This document shows, one piece after another, positions 17,573 through 27,027 of a stretch of 64,000 nt of DNA. A program made the translations under genes and the position numbers. Location of the stretch: NCBI RefSeq assembly GCF_014635685.1, contig NZ_BMDH01000001.1, forward strand, positions 372,001 through 436,000, given 5' to 3'. Each line of letters starts with the position of its first letter. Position 1 is the stretch's first letter. The DNA comes from Galliscardovia ingluviei (GTDB lineage Bacteria; Actinomycetota; Actinomycetes; Actinomycetales; Bifidobacteriaceae). A model generated the notes under the pieces. The model made no database searches and was not told the origin of the DNA. It saw nothing but the letters and a program-made list of their open reading frames with translations.

Positions 17573-18991
17573 ATGTCATTTGAGCATCCAAATTCCCAAG
17601 GGCAGTCTTTGGTTGAAATCACACGTGAAATAATGAAACGTGCTCCAGAACATGATTTCGATCCAACGCTTGACCGTATGCGCATGATCATGGATATACT
17701 TGGGTCTCCACAACAGTCGTTTAGAGTGGTACACATCACCGGCACGAATGGCAAAGGTTCGACAGCGCGTATGGTGGAAGCAATTTGTCGAGCATACGGA
17801 CTGCGCACTGGTTTATATACGTCTCCTCATGTTGAGAAAATTACAGAGCGCATTGCTATAGACGGTCAGCCACTTGATGATGACCATTTTATTGATATTT
17901 GGAATCAAACCAAAGATTTTATTGCATTAGTCGATGCGAAATTTACTGCTGCCCACCAGCCGGCGATGAGCTTTTTTGAAGTACTCACAGCTATGGCAAT
18001 TTGGGCTTTTGCTGACGCGCCTGTAGATGTTGCCGTAGTAGAAGTTGGCATGGGCGGTCGTTGGGATGCCACCAACGTGCTTGATGGTGATGTGTCTATT
18101 ATCGGACCAATCGATATGGATCATATGCAGTGGCTTGGCGATACCGTAGAGCAGATTGCACAGGAAAAAGCTGGTATTATTAAGCCAAAGTCCACAGTTA
18201 TTATTGGACCACAGCCGCATGAGTCACAAGTGATGCCAATTTTGCAAGAAGCTGCATTACAAGCAGGAGCATCTCCTGTACTTATCGATGGAGAAACGCT
18301 ACAGGTGGTTTCAAGACAGCCTGCAGTTGGAGGGCAAGTAGTTACATTAGCTACACCTCTTGGCACGTATGAGCAAGTACCAGTTGCCATGTTCGGTGAA
18401 CATCAAGCGCATAATGCGTTGGCTGCACTTGCGGCTGCCGAAGTAGTAGTTCCCGTCTCCGGTGCGCTCGATGGTGATGTAGTAGCTGAAGCACTCGGCG
18501 GAGTAAAAGTTCCTGGGCGTATTGAAGTAGTACGTACTTCGCCAACGATTATTGTCGATGGCGGGCATAATGTTCAAGCCGTGGAGGCACTGCGGGAGAC
18601 AATCGAAGAAAACTTTGATTTCCAGCAAATCGTTGGTGTGGTTTCTATGATGCGTGATAAGCAAGTAGAAGAGGTTCTCTCTATTCTAGAACCAATGCTG
18701 AGTACCATCGTGGTAACTGAGAATTCATGGAAATCACGAGTGATGCCAGCACAAGAGCTTGAGTGCATTGCTATTGACATTTTTGGAGCTGACCGAGTAA
18801 TTCGCAAAGACTTTATGCCAGATGCTATTCAAGCTGCTGTTGATTTAGTAGATGCAGGCGATGAAACTGGCGTAGGATATGGACATGGTGTGCTGGTCTG
18901 CGGCAGTTTTGTCACTGCTGGAGACGCGAGGTATTTGCTTAAAGAGCGTGAAGACGAGGATTTGAAAAAACCGAAAAACCAGCGCGTATAA
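17573..18991 (+). CDS. folC: Bifunctional folylpolyglutamate synthase/dihydrofolate synthase
   Basis: Adds glutamates to folates, and may also make dihydrofolate, using ATP. The 472-residue Mur-ligase-like protein has the ATP-binding loop VHITGTNGKGSTARM near residue 53, the YTSPHVEKITERIAI segment and the VVEVGMGGRWDATNV motif near 155, then a C-terminal domain with IIVDGGHNVQAVEAL near 325. The start at 17573 follows GGAAGG; earlier in-frame starts at 17414 and 17528 lack one, and a -10-like TACAAT at 17518-17523 would place the transcript start near 17530. smc begins 35 bases after the stop, so the two are likely co-transcribed. Confidence 0.92.
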   Translation: MSFEHPNSQGQSLVEITREIMKRAPEHDFDPTLDRMRMIMDILGSPQQSFRVVHITGTNGKGSTARMVEAICRAYGLRTGLYTSPHVEKITERIAIDGQPLDDDHFIDIWNQTKDFIALVDAKFTAAHQPAMSFFEVLTAMAIWAFADAPVDVAVVEVGMGGRWDATNVLDGDVSIIGPIDMDHMQWLGDTVEQIAQEKAGIIKPKSTVIIGPQPHESQVMPILQEAALQAGASPVLIDGETLQVVSRQPAVGGQVVTLATPLGTYEQVPVAMFGEHQAHNALAALAAAEVVVPVSGALDGDVVAEALGGVKVPGRIEVVRTSPTIIVDGGHNVQAVEALRETIEENFDFQQIVGVVSMMRDKQVEEVLSILEPMLSTIVVTENSWKSRVMPAQELECIAIDIFGADRVIRKDFMPDAIQAAVDLVDAGDETGVGYGHGVLVCGSFVTAGDARYLLKEREDEDLKKPKNQRV

Positions 18992-19026
18992 TATGTAAGT
19001 ACCTTATGGAGACCTCGGAGAGGGCC

Positions 19027-22000
19027 GTGTATCTTAAAGAACTCACACTAAAAGGATTTAAATCCTTTGCGCAGCCTACTGTATTGCGCTTTGAACCAGG
19101 AATCACCGCTATTGTTGGTCCTAACGGTTCAGGCAAATCAAACGTAGTTGATGCGCTTGCTTGGGTGATGGGTGAGCAAGGTGCACGGTCTTTGCGCGGT
19201 AGCCAAATGGATGATGTGATTTTTGCTGGTACCTCATCCAAACCAGCCTTAGGTCGAGCTGAGGTGAGCCTCACCATTGATAACAGCGACCACACGCTGG
19301 ATATTGAATATACCGAAGTCACCATTACTAGAACACTGTTTAGAAATAGTGGTTCTCAATACGCTATTAATGGTACTCCTTGCCGCCTGCTTGATGTTCA
19401 AGAATTGCTTAATGATGCCGGTTTAGGTGCTCATATGCATGTTATTGTAGGGCAGGGGCGTCTTGATGCCATACTGCATGCAGATCCTCAGGGTCATCGC
19501 GCACTTATTGAAGAAGCCGCTGGCATTTTGAAGCACCGTAGGCGCAAAGAGCGTGCACTACGTAAACTAGATGCTGCTGCAGATAATATTCAGCGCCTTG
19601 ATGATGTACTTCAAGAAATACACACCCGCATGGGACCGCTTTCTCGGCAAGCGAGTATGTCGCGTAAGGCAGACATGATTACCGCTCGATTGCATGATGC
19701 GCGAGCACGATTACATGCCGCTGATGCTGCTGCTATGCAAGACCAGCGGCAAATAGTGATGCAAGAGCTTACCGGCGTGCGCCTTGAACACGAGACACTA
19801 AGTGGTAAACTTGCAGTATTAGCGGATCAAATTAAGCAAGCAGAACAACTTGCTCAATTGACAAACCCTCAACTTGAACAATTACACACAGTGCGACGTG
19901 AACTGGATCGATTACTCGAACGCTATCGAACACTGCAAACTGTAGCTACTGAGCGTGCTCGGCATCACAGGGAAAGCATTGTGCCTGTGAGCCAAGAAAG
20001 TGTTGAGCCGTTACTTGCTCGAGTACAAGAGTTGCAGACTATGGCACAGCATCAAGAAACAGTGATTTCTAAAGCTAAACTTACGCTTGATCAAGCAGTA
20101 ACTTCGCGTACTCATCATGAGCATGAGCTTGCTCGAGTGAGACAAGCAGTTGATGAGTTGCAATCTGTAATTCAGGCACATGATGCGCAAATATCGCAGC
20201 TCCAGCAACAATATGCGGCTGCAACGGCAGGGCTTACGCAGCAAGAACAGCGCTTGCAAGAGGCGAATCAGCGGCAGGAAGAAGCACAAGCAAAGGTTCA
20301 ATCGGCAAGAGATCATATCGATACTTTGCAAACGCAAACCCGAGATGAACTTGACGAGCAGACAGCTGCTACGCAACTAGAACAAGCGCGCGATATGCTT
20401 TCAACATCTCGAGTAGCGCATACTAATGCTCAACATCACGAACAAGAAATTTCGCAGAAGATTGTAGCAGTACAAGCAAAAGCTGATGCCATTGATGATA
20501 CTTTGCAGGCACGCGATGAAGCATTGGTACAAGAATTGCCGGCGTCTCTTACACAGGGTGAGCATGTACTGGGTAAGCTGAGTAGTTTTTTGCGTGTGCG
20601 TGAAGGATTTGAAGAAGCTATTGCACTTGCATTAGAACCTTTAGGACAAGCCTTCGTCGTGCAATCGTTGTCTGATATTGCATCAACGCTGCAATCAACC
20701 AGTGCTCGTTTAGCATTACTTGCTGCAGATAGCAATACCAATGCGGATATGGACACTGATGCACAGGATGCAATGCATCAAAAGCAGCAAAATCTGTACA
20801 ATCACGAAGCTACATATACGCTTATTGAAGGTTTTGAACCAGCAGCACAGCTAATTAGTGCGCGCATCAGTGAAGGTAAGCATGCGCAGCAAGCCCAGCA
20901 TATTACCGAAGCGGTTCAACAACTGCTCGGTCAAACATGTGTGTATACAGCGCAAGGACAACCAAGTCTCGCACAACTACAAGCTATGTGGCAGCGCGGA
21001 TGGTCTAGAGTATTAACAACAACACAATGCTGGGTATCCGCGCATGCCGTAATACAAGGCTCAGCAGGAGCCTATAGCGATATGAGCTTGATTGCAAGAC
21101 GAGATCAAGCGCTTACCCAAGTTGCCAGTTTGCAACAAGACCTTGAGCAGGCACAGCAAGAACGTGAACAAACACAAGCAGCAGTAGCAATAGCACAAGC
21201 ACAGGTAGAACGCTTACAGCAGGAGCGCAATGAGCGAAAAATTCAGGCAGCGCGATGGAAAGCTACGCTAGATGGTGCTGAACAAGCATTACAGCAGGCA
21301 CAAGCTGAGCTACAAACATGCGTAACACGAGTTGCAGAACAACAAGATCGTGTAAATCACGCCCAAGAGCGTGTAGCAGTGCTACAAACAGCACTAGAAA
21401 GTGCAATGCAGCAGAGCGATAACCGAGGAGATCCGCGTACGCTACAAGCACACGAACGAGAAATTGAGCAAAAGCTCAGTGATGCCCGCACTCACGAACA
21501 GGCAGCTAAACAGGAGCTGAGTCAGGCACAAACAGCACTAGAGTCATACCAGCGTCAAGCACATATGCTCCAAGATAATGCGCAAACTATGCAGCGCAAA
21601 AATGAACAAACTCAGCAACGCAACGAGCAACACCAGCAGGTAGCGCAACATTTGACGCAATTAGCCTCTAGCGCACACCATACTATCGAACAGATAGCCA
21701 AGGATAGTGCTGAACTTGAGCAAGAACTCCAGCGGCTACAAGAATCCTCAAGCGCGCAACAAGCGCAGTTGCGTGCGTGGCGAGAGCAACAACACGAACT
21801 ATCAAGTAAGCTCACACACATTCAACAGCGTCAAAGTACCTTAGATATTGAACGTGAGCGATTAGCTATACAATTTGGGCAGCTCGAACACGCTATTCGC
21901 ACCGATGTAGGGGTAAGCGTAGAACAAGCTATTGCACAGTATGGTCCCGATCAGCCAGTACCAGTGTATGCCAAAGACGGTAGCGTAAGCGTTGATGAAC

Positions 22001-22698
22001 ACAATCAGCCACTGACTCGCGCGTTTAATCGAGATGAACAAACTCAAGAATTTGAGCAGGCAACTCGTCAGCTCGCCAGGCTCGGCAAAATCAATCCACT
22101 TGCTGTAGAAGAATATGATGCATTACAAGATAGACTCAGCCACCTCAATCAGCAACGCGACGACGTGATTAACTCACGTAATGACTTGCTAAGGCTTATC
22201 GACCATCTTGACACTACAATGCAGCATACCTTTATCGAAGCCTTTAATGCCACCGCGTATGCGTTTGAGGAGATGTTTGCTGTGCTCTTCCCAGGAGGTT
22301 CTGGCAAACTCGTACTTGACGATTATGAACATCCGTTAGAGGCAGGAGTACATGTCGAGGCACGACCTGCTGGCAAACGGGTAAAGCAGTTGTCGCTACT
22401 ATCTGGCGGCGAACGCTCGCTGACTACGCTGGCTTTGCTTTTTGCTATTTTTACTGCACGACCAAGTCCTTTTTATATTCTTGACGAGGTTGAAGCAGCG
22501 TTAGATGATATGAATCTGACGCGATTGCTCAATGCCTTTGAAAAGCTCCGTGAATCATCACAGCTTTTGGTAATCACTCATCAGCAGCGCACTATGGCTT
22601 TAGCCGATGCTTTAGTTGGCGTAACTATGCGTGCTGATGGAGTGAGTGCGACCATCAGTCAGAAAATGCACAACTCAACGCATAACCATGATGAGTAA
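19027..22698 (+). CDS. smc: Chromosome segregation ATPase SMC
   Basis: Condensin subunit that folds and segregates the chromosome, working with ScpA/ScpB. The 1223-residue protein has an N-terminal head (KGFKSFA, Walker A GPNGSGKSN near residue 33), a Gln/Glu-rich coiled coil to about 500, a hinge at about 505-660, a second coil to about 1000 and a C-terminal head with LSGGERSLTTLAL near 1125 and Walker B FYILDEVEAALDD near 1150. I chose GTG at 19027 (MYLKELTLKGFK, the family start, with GGAGAGG before it) over ATG at 19006, which is also in frame. Its gene follows folC closely. Confidence 0.93.
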   Translation: MYLKELTLKGFKSFAQPTVLRFEPGITAIVGPNGSGKSNVVDALAWVMGEQGARSLRGSQMDDVIFAGTSSKPALGRAEVSLTIDNSDHTLDIEYTEVTITRTLFRNSGSQYAINGTPCRLLDVQELLNDAGLGAHMHVIVGQGRLDAILHADPQGHRALIEEAAGILKHRRRKERALRKLDAAADNIQRLDDVLQEIHTRMGPLSRQASMSRKADMITARLHDARARLHAADAAAMQDQRQIVMQELTGVRLEHETLSGKLAVLADQIKQAEQLAQLTNPQLEQLHTVRRELDRLLERYRTLQTVATERARHHRESIVPVSQESVEPLLARVQELQTMAQHQETVISKAKLTLDQAVTSRTHHEHELARVRQAVDELQSVIQAHDAQISQLQQQYAAATAGLTQQEQRLQEANQRQEEAQAKVQSARDHIDTLQTQTRDELDEQTAATQLEQARDMLSTSRVAHTNAQHHEQEISQKIVAVQAKADAIDDTLQARDEALVQELPASLTQGEHVLGKLSSFLRVREGFEEAIALALEPLGQAFVVQSLSDIASTLQSTSARLALLAADSNTNADMDTDAQDAMHQKQQNLYNHEATYTLIEGFEPAAQLISARISEGKHAQQAQHITEAVQQLLGQTCVYTAQGQPSLAQLQAMWQRGWSRVLTTTQCWVSAHAVIQGSAGAYSDMSLIARRDQALTQVASLQQDLEQAQQEREQTQAAVAIAQAQVERLQQERNERKIQAARWKATLDGAEQALQQAQAELQTCVTRVAEQQDRVNHAQERVAVLQTALESAMQQSDNRGDPRTLQAHEREIEQKLSDARTHEQAAKQELSQAQTALESYQRQAHMLQDNAQTMQRKNEQTQQRNEQHQQVAQHLTQLASSAHHTIEQIAKDSAELEQELQRLQESSSAQQAQLRAWREQQHELSSKLTHIQQRQSTLDIERERLAIQFGQLEHAIRTDVGVSVEQAIAQYGPDQPVPVYAKDGSVSVDEHNQPLTRAFNRDEQTQEFEQATRQLARLGKINPLAVEEYDALQDRLSHLNQQRDDVINSRNDLLRLIDHLDTTMQHTFIEAFNATAYAFEEMFAVLFPGGSGKLVLDDYEHPLEAGVHVEARPAGKRVKQLSLLSGGERSLTTLALLFAIFTARPSPFYILDEVEAALDDMNLTRLLNAFEKLRESSQLLVITHQQRTMALADALVGVTMRADGVSATISQKMHNSTHNHDE

Positions 22699-22727
22699 TG
22701 GCATAGCACTAAAAGGTTTGAGTATCC

Positions 22728-23492
22728 TTATAACCAATTACTGCGCCATGCGCGTTTACCATTTCTCGCAGCCCACTGCATATAGCTTTCTTGCTGCTGT
22801 TCATGGGCATTACGTTGCCAAGTCATCAGTTGTTCTAGGGTAAGATTGCTAATTTGTGGGAAGAGACGAGCCATTGGTTCGATTAGTTCCACTGCAGCGA
22901 TAGTATCCGCTGTGGCATCGTGAAAATCTCCGTGTGGCACTACGCCGTAATAATAGGTGGTGGCGCTGAGTGTACGCTTCCCAGAACGGTGTGAAATTGC
23001 GCGATCAAGTACCAGCGGGTCAACAACTAACAGCATGTCTGATGTTTGCTCAAGCCGCTGTTGAATAGTAGGAAGCCCCCAACGTTCAAGATTGTGCTCA
23101 ATCATAGCAACATCAAATGGCGCATTGTAAGCCAGCAATGGAATATGCTTGCGCTGGGCAAGAGTAATTACTGTGGCAATTTCGTCTAGTGCTTGTTCTG
23201 GTTCTCGTCCATGTGTTTGCAAGTATTCATCAGTAAAACCATTTACAGCACTTGCTCGGGGGTCTATTGGCTGATGCGGATTAATAATCCAAGGCAGTAC
23301 CCCATAGTCTTGCCAAGAGGTGTCTGGGAATTTGCATACTAACGTAGCAGAACAAATGGCATCACTATCGGTGTCAATGCCCGTGGTTTCGGTGTCAAAT
23401 CCGAGGAGTGCACTGTTAGCTAGTGTGGTGATTAGTGGCTGTTCTGGCAGCTGTTCTAAGGTTTGGATAGCAGTTGATATCGTCCATGACAT
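22728..23492 (-). CDS. DnaQ-like 3'-5' exonuclease (DEDDh)
   Basis: A 254-residue exonuclease with the three Exo motifs: FDTETTGIDTDSD (Exo I) near residue 33, AYNAPFDVAMIEHNL (Exo II) near 125 and HDATADTIAAVEL (Exo III with its His) near 200. This is the fold of the polymerase III epsilon subunit, but stand-alone copies in Actinobacteria are often of unproven role in repair or RNA processing. The start at 23492 (MSWTIS) is chosen by homology of the onset to the catalytic domain; no clear ribosome binding site is seen and the frame extends to 23573. It converges on smc with 29 bases between the stops. Confidence 0.85.
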   Translation of the reverse strand: MSWTISTAIQTLEQLPEQPLITTLANSALLGFDTETTGIDTDSDAICSATLVCKFPDTSWQDYGVLPWIINPHQPIDPRASAVNGFTDEYLQTHGREPEQALDEIATVITLAQRKHIPLLAYNAPFDVAMIEHNLERWGLPTIQQRLEQTSDMLLVVDPLVLDRAISHRSGKRTLSATTYYYGVVPHGDFHDATADTIAAVELIEPMARLFPQISNLTLEQLMTWQRNAHEQQQESYMQWAARNGKRAWRSNWL

Positions 23493-23663
23493 ACAGCTAT
23501 TGTTGCGAAACAAGCCGACAATGCTGTAAATATGCGTGACTATGTGTACATGTGTTCGTGTCTGTTCATACACGCCCAGTGAACCGGTTGTTGTAGACTA
23601 AGGTGGTGCGCATACAATGTGGACGTGTGCGCTACCCAAAGGTCGGATGTATTGGGAGAAAAA

Positions 23664-24614
23664 ATGACTCAAATGCGTAGCCCGCATACTGGTGCACAAT
23701 ACACTATTACATATGGTGATTATCGAGCAGTAATTACAGAACAAGGTGCAACGTTGCGCCGCTTAGATTGGCAAGACACAGAAGTTATTGTGCCTTTTGA
23801 TGCTAATGAACCTGCACCGACATGCCATGGACAGATTTTGGTGCCATTCCCAAATCGCATTGAAGCAGGAACCTATACGTTTGACGGCAATACTTATGTG
23901 CTACCAATTGATGAGCATGAGCGTAATACTGCTATTCATGGTTATGGATATCGTGAACGTTGGACTCTTGAATCATTGCAAGAGTCGGCAGTTACCTTGT
24001 CTTGGCGCACCCCTGCACTTGCTGGATACCCATTTGATGTAACTGTTGAAGCAGAGTACCGTCTGGATGAACAGGGCTTGCATATCGTTATTCGTGCTAC
24101 CAATTATGGCGATCGCAAGGCTCCATGGGCTTTGGCAGTGCACCCTTGGCTTGCTAATGGTTTGCATGGTTATGGCGATGAAATCGATGAGCACAATGCT
24201 CAGTGCTCACTCATGATTCCTGGTAATACGCATGTTACTGTTGACCAGAATTTAATTCCAACTGGTACGGAGCCTGTTGAAGGTACTAAATATGATTTGC
24301 GTCAAGCAACGCTACTTACCGAGCAGCCATTTGATGATGCGTGGACAGATTTACAGCATGATGACCATGGTACGGTGACCGCTGTATTCACTCGCCCTGA
24401 TGGGGTAGTAGTACGTATCGGCGGCGATGAAACGATTACCTCCTTCCAGGTGTGCACAGGCACACATTTCCCAGCTCCCCAGCATCCTGCAGGCGTTGCT
24501 GTAGAGCCTCAAACAGCTTATGCGAATGCTTTTAATACTGGTATTGATTTGATTACTATCGAGCCAGGATCGACAAGCACTACCGAGTTGTTTATTGCTG
24601 CATCACGTGCCTAA
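23664..24614 (+). CDS. Aldose 1-epimerase family protein
   Basis: Galactose mutarotase-like enzyme, 316 residues, interconverting sugar anomers. The beta-sandwich family features are PFPNRIEAGTYTFDG near residue 70 with the conserved NRI, the AIHGYGY His motif near 98, WALAVHPWLA near 170 with the catalytic-site His and the late FQVCTGTHFP segment near 270. The start at 23664 follows GGGAGAA; in-frame upstream codons from 23619 lack support. It is alone between a divergent exonuclease and the bL37 gene. Exact substrate, hexose or hexose phosphate, is not visible. Confidence 0.88.
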   Translation: MTQMRSPHTGAQYTITYGDYRAVITEQGATLRRLDWQDTEVIVPFDANEPAPTCHGQILVPFPNRIEAGTYTFDGNTYVLPIDEHERNTAIHGYGYRERWTLESLQESAVTLSWRTPALAGYPFDVTVEAEYRLDEQGLHIVIRATNYGDRKAPWALAVHPWLANGLHGYGDEIDEHNAQCSLMIPGNTHVTVDQNLIPTGTEPVEGTKYDLRQATLLTEQPFDDAWTDLQHDDHGTVTAVFTRPDGVVVRIGGDETITSFQVCTGTHFPAPQHPAGVAVEPQTAYANAFNTGIDLITIEPGSTSTTELFIAASRA

Positions 24615-24653
24615 ATACTTGTGTTTACAACGTGTATTGGCGTAGACAAGTGC

Positions 24654-24682
24654 TTGCATATTTGCATTAGTCTGGGTAATAT
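24654..24682 (+). promoter_or_regulatory. Promoter of the bL37 gene
   Basis: TTGCAT at 24654-24659 and TAATAT at 24677-24682 with a 17-base spacer, about 45 bases upstream of the start codon of the ribosomal protein gene. Confidence 0.6.
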
Positions 24683-24726
24683 GCGATAATCCACAAGGCG
24701 TAAGTTGATTAGTAAAGGAGTGCCAA

Positions 24727-24801
24727 ATGGGCAAGCGTGGACGTATGCGTCGTGAACGCCGTAAGAAGGGTGCAAATCACGGCAAGAGGCCAAATGCTTA
24801 A
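24727..24801 (+). CDS. Ribosomal protein bL37 (24 residues)
   Basis: A 24-codon gene starting MGKRGRMRRERRKK and ending ANHGKRPNA. The very basic content and the ANHGKRPN tail match bL37, the actinobacterial large-subunit peptide first seen in mycobacterial ribosome structures. AAAGGAG sits 6 bases before the ATG, a promoter lies upstream at 24654 and a terminator follows at 24842, so the unit is a complete single-gene transcript. It is far below usual gene-finder length limits and could be missed in annotation. Identity rests on motif recall, not a search. Confidence 0.78.
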   Translation: MGKRGRMRRERRKKGANHGKRPNA

Positions 24802-24841
24802 GTAAAGCCATAGGCTTGAAGTGGCTAATAAGCCACAATAC

Positions 24842-24880
24842 AGTCCTGCGACGTTATGAAAGTCGTGGGACTTTTCTCTT
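24842..24880 (+). terminator. Rho-independent terminator after bL37
   Basis: AGTCCTGCGAC at 24842-24852 pairs with GTCGTGGGACT at 24862-24872 (11 pairs, two wobbles), then TTTCTCTT. Confidence 0.85.
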
Positions 24881-24951
24881 ATTGAAGCAAATGTCTGCTT
24901 TACGCCGTAACATCGTGTCGAAGTTTTATCGTCTAGCCTGATCGGAGAAGT

Positions 24952-25707
24952 ATGTCAGGACATTCCAAGTGGGCGACCACAAAGCATAAGAAGGCCGCTA
25001 TTGATGCAAAGCGTGGCAAGCTCTTCGCAAAGCTCATCAAGAATATTGAAATCGCAGCCCGTCAAGGTGGTGGCGATCCTAACGGTAATCCTGCACTCTT
25101 CGATGCTATTGTTAAAGCTAAGAAGAACTCCATGCCTGCAGACAACATTAAACGTGCTGTTAAGCGTGGTTCCGGTGAAGAAGCAGGTGGCGCTAACTAC
25201 GAGGAGATCGTATATGAGGGCTATGCACCAGGTGGTGTTGGTCTGATTATTGTCTGCTTGACGGATAATCGCAACCGTGCTGCTGCAGATGTGCGTTCTA
25301 CCTTGTCTAAGGGTGGTGGCTCGTTAGCTGAAAACGGCTCCGTAAGCTTCAACTTTGAGCGCAAGGGTATTATTGAAGTGCCAAGTGAAGGCGTTGATTT
25401 TGATAAGCTCTTTGAGATTGCTGCAGAAGCTGGTGCAGAAGATGTTGTTGAAGATGGCGACATCTACTCAGTAACTACTAATCCAAGTGACTTGGTACCA
25501 GTACGTAAGGCTTTGCAGGATGCTGGCATTGATTACGATTCTGCAGAAACTGAAATGGTGCCAATGAACGAAATTGAGCTTGATCTTGATAATGCTCGCA
25601 AGGTCTCCAAGCTAATTGATAACTTGGATGATTTGGACGATGTGCAAAATATTTACAGCACATGGAAGGCCACTGACGAAATTATGGCTCAGCTGGACGA
25701 AGAGTAG
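24952..25707 (+). CDS. yebC: YebC/TACO1-family protein
   Basis: Conserved 251-residue cytosolic protein. The N-terminal signature MSGHSKWATTKHKKAA, the GGGDPNGNPAL loop near residue 40 and GYAPGGVGLIIVCLTDN near 90 are diagnostic. It was long described as a transcription regulator; members have more recently been linked to relief of ribosome stalling on proline stretches. GGAGAAGT precedes the ATG. It leads a tight cluster: ruvC begins 3 bases after its stop, then ruvA and ruvB, an arrangement shared widely in Actinobacteria. Confidence 0.95.
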   Translation: MSGHSKWATTKHKKAAIDAKRGKLFAKLIKNIEIAARQGGGDPNGNPALFDAIVKAKKNSMPADNIKRAVKRGSGEEAGGANYEEIVYEGYAPGGVGLIIVCLTDNRNRAAADVRSTLSKGGGSLAENGSVSFNFERKGIIEVPSEGVDFDKLFEIAAEAGAEDVVEDGDIYSVTTNPSDLVPVRKALQDAGIDYDSAETEMVPMNEIELDLDNARKVSKLIDNLDDLDDVQNIYSTWKATDEIMAQLDEE

Positions 25708-25710
25708 TTC

Positions 25711-26292
25711 ATGATTATTTTAGGGGTCGATCCTGGACTGACACGGTGCGGGATAGGCGTGGTAGAAGCCGGCGCAGCTCGCCGGCTTTCCTTTATTCAC
25801 GTGGATGTGGTGCGTTCAGATCCACATCTGTCACAAGATTTGCGCATACTGCGTATTTTTCAGGGCATTAGCGCCAAGCTCGATGAATTTAGCCCCGATG
25901 CTGTATCTATTGAGCGTGTATTCGCCCAAGAAAACAGGGCTACAGTGCTTGGTACCGCTCAAGTGGCTGGATTGGCGATGTTGGCTGCTGCACAACGTAG
26001 CATTCCTGTGGCTTTGCACACACCGACGGAGGCTAAGTTAGCGATTACTGGCAACGGTCAAGCGCAGAAGATACAAGTTGAGCGAATGGTGACGCGAATT
26101 TTAGGTCTTAATACACTGCCTACGCCGGCCGATGCTGCCGATGCATTGGCTTTGGCTATGTGTCATGCGCTACGACCATCAGGTGCATTACAAGGCGGAG
26201 AGCGAGAACAGCATCTTACCGCTGCTCAACGGCAATGGGCTCAAGCTCAAGCGCAAGCCCAACGAGGACGCGGTACACGCCGAGGTATGTAA
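25711..26292 (+). CDS. ruvC: Holliday junction endonuclease RuvC
   Basis: Resolves Holliday junctions moved by RuvAB during recombination repair. The 193-residue RNase H-like nuclease has its first catalytic Asp in [12 protein letters not shown] (residue 7), the Glu in [11 protein letters not shown] (near 68) and the last acidic pair in [16 protein letters not shown] (near 140). The C-terminal 35 residues are Gln/Arg-rich and extend past the usual fold. It follows yebC by 3 bases and probably relies on translational coupling, as only weak ribosome-binding sequence is present. ruvA follows after 85 bases. Confidence 0.95.
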   Translation: MIILGVDPGLTRCGIGVVEAGAARRLSFIHVDVVRSDPHLSQDLRILRIFQGISAKLDEFSPDAVSIERVFAQENRATVLGTAQVAGLAMLAAAQRSIPVALHTPTEAKLAITGNGQAQKIQVERMVTRILGLNTLPTPADAADALALAMCHALRPSGALQGGEREQHLTAAQRQWAQAQAQAQRGRGTRRGM

Positions 26293-26377
26293 AAGTAGCG
26301 AGTGTGTAAACTTTCCGATACAATATCGAACAGATGTTCGAATTGATATGCGTTTAATTGCGGGTTGGGAGGTGACT

Positions 26378-27010
26378 ATGATTGCGAGTTTAGAAGGCAC
26401 TGTTGCAGCTATTGGCAAAGAGCATGCCATAGTAGTTGTGCAAGGTGTGGGGTATGAAGTTCGTATGCCGAGCAAAGAGCTTATGAGTATGCATGTCGGT
26501 CAGCAGACCCATGTGTTCACAACGCTTAATATTTCGCAAGATGCCATTGCTTTGTATGGCTTTACTTCCCAGACTAGTAAAGAGCTTTTTATACGATTGC
26601 AAAAGGTTAGTGGTATTGGTCCTAAAGTGGCATTATCTATTGTTGGTACTTTAGGTGCTCAACAATTGCAAGCTGCGGTGGAGCAAGGTGATATTACTGC
26701 TCTTGCCAAAGCTCCCGGTCTTGGTAAAAAAGGTGCTCAAAAAATTGTATTAGAGCTTAAAGGTTCTCTACAGTTTGTGCAAAATGATCAGCAGCACTCC
26801 ACAACAGACGCGCAGCAAGTTGATGCAATTGAGGATTCAGGTGTTGCTCAGGCAGTAGAAGGGCTTATGTACCTAGGCTGGCAGCAGCGCGATGCGAGTG
26901 AGGCTGTGCGCAGTGTGATTAAGGAACAGCAGTTGCAGCAGCCGATAACCAGTGAACAAGTACCACAAGTACTTAAAGCTGCATTAGCGTGGCTGGATAA
27001 GGGTCGATAA
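26378..27010 (+). CDS. ruvA: Holliday junction helicase subunit RuvA
   Basis: Four-way-junction binding subunit that loads the RuvB motor. The 210-residue protein starts [13 protein letters not shown], the OB-fold domain I, followed by paired helix-hairpin-helix motifs ([14 protein letters not shown] near residue 75 and [16 protein letters not shown] near 110) and a C-terminal RuvB-contact domain from about 160. The start at 26378 is preceded by GGGAGGTG; the frame is open from 26132, inside ruvC, but that extension is not part of the family. The stop overlaps the region leading into ruvB. Confidence 0.95.
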   Translation: MIASLEGTVAAIGKEHAIVVVQGVGYEVRMPSKELMSMHVGQQTHVFTTLNISQDAIALYGFTSQTSKELFIRLQKVSGIGPKVALSIVGTLGAQQLQAAVEQGDITALAKAPGLGKKGAQKIVLELKGSLQFVQNDQQHSTTDAQQVDAIEDSGVAQAVEGLMYLGWQQRDASEAVRSVIKEQQLQQPITSEQVPQVLKAALAWLDKGR

Positions 27011-27027
27011 TGCATAAGGGGGTGAAT

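Noticed and set aside
18939-19325. Minus-strand ORF across the folC-smc junction
   Set aside because: Antisense to the conserved SMC head; no start signals and no domain.
19540-22100. Repetitive Gln/Glu/Ala codons in smc as a DNA repeat
   Set aside because: The pattern is the coiled-coil composition of SMC and not a repeated DNA unit.
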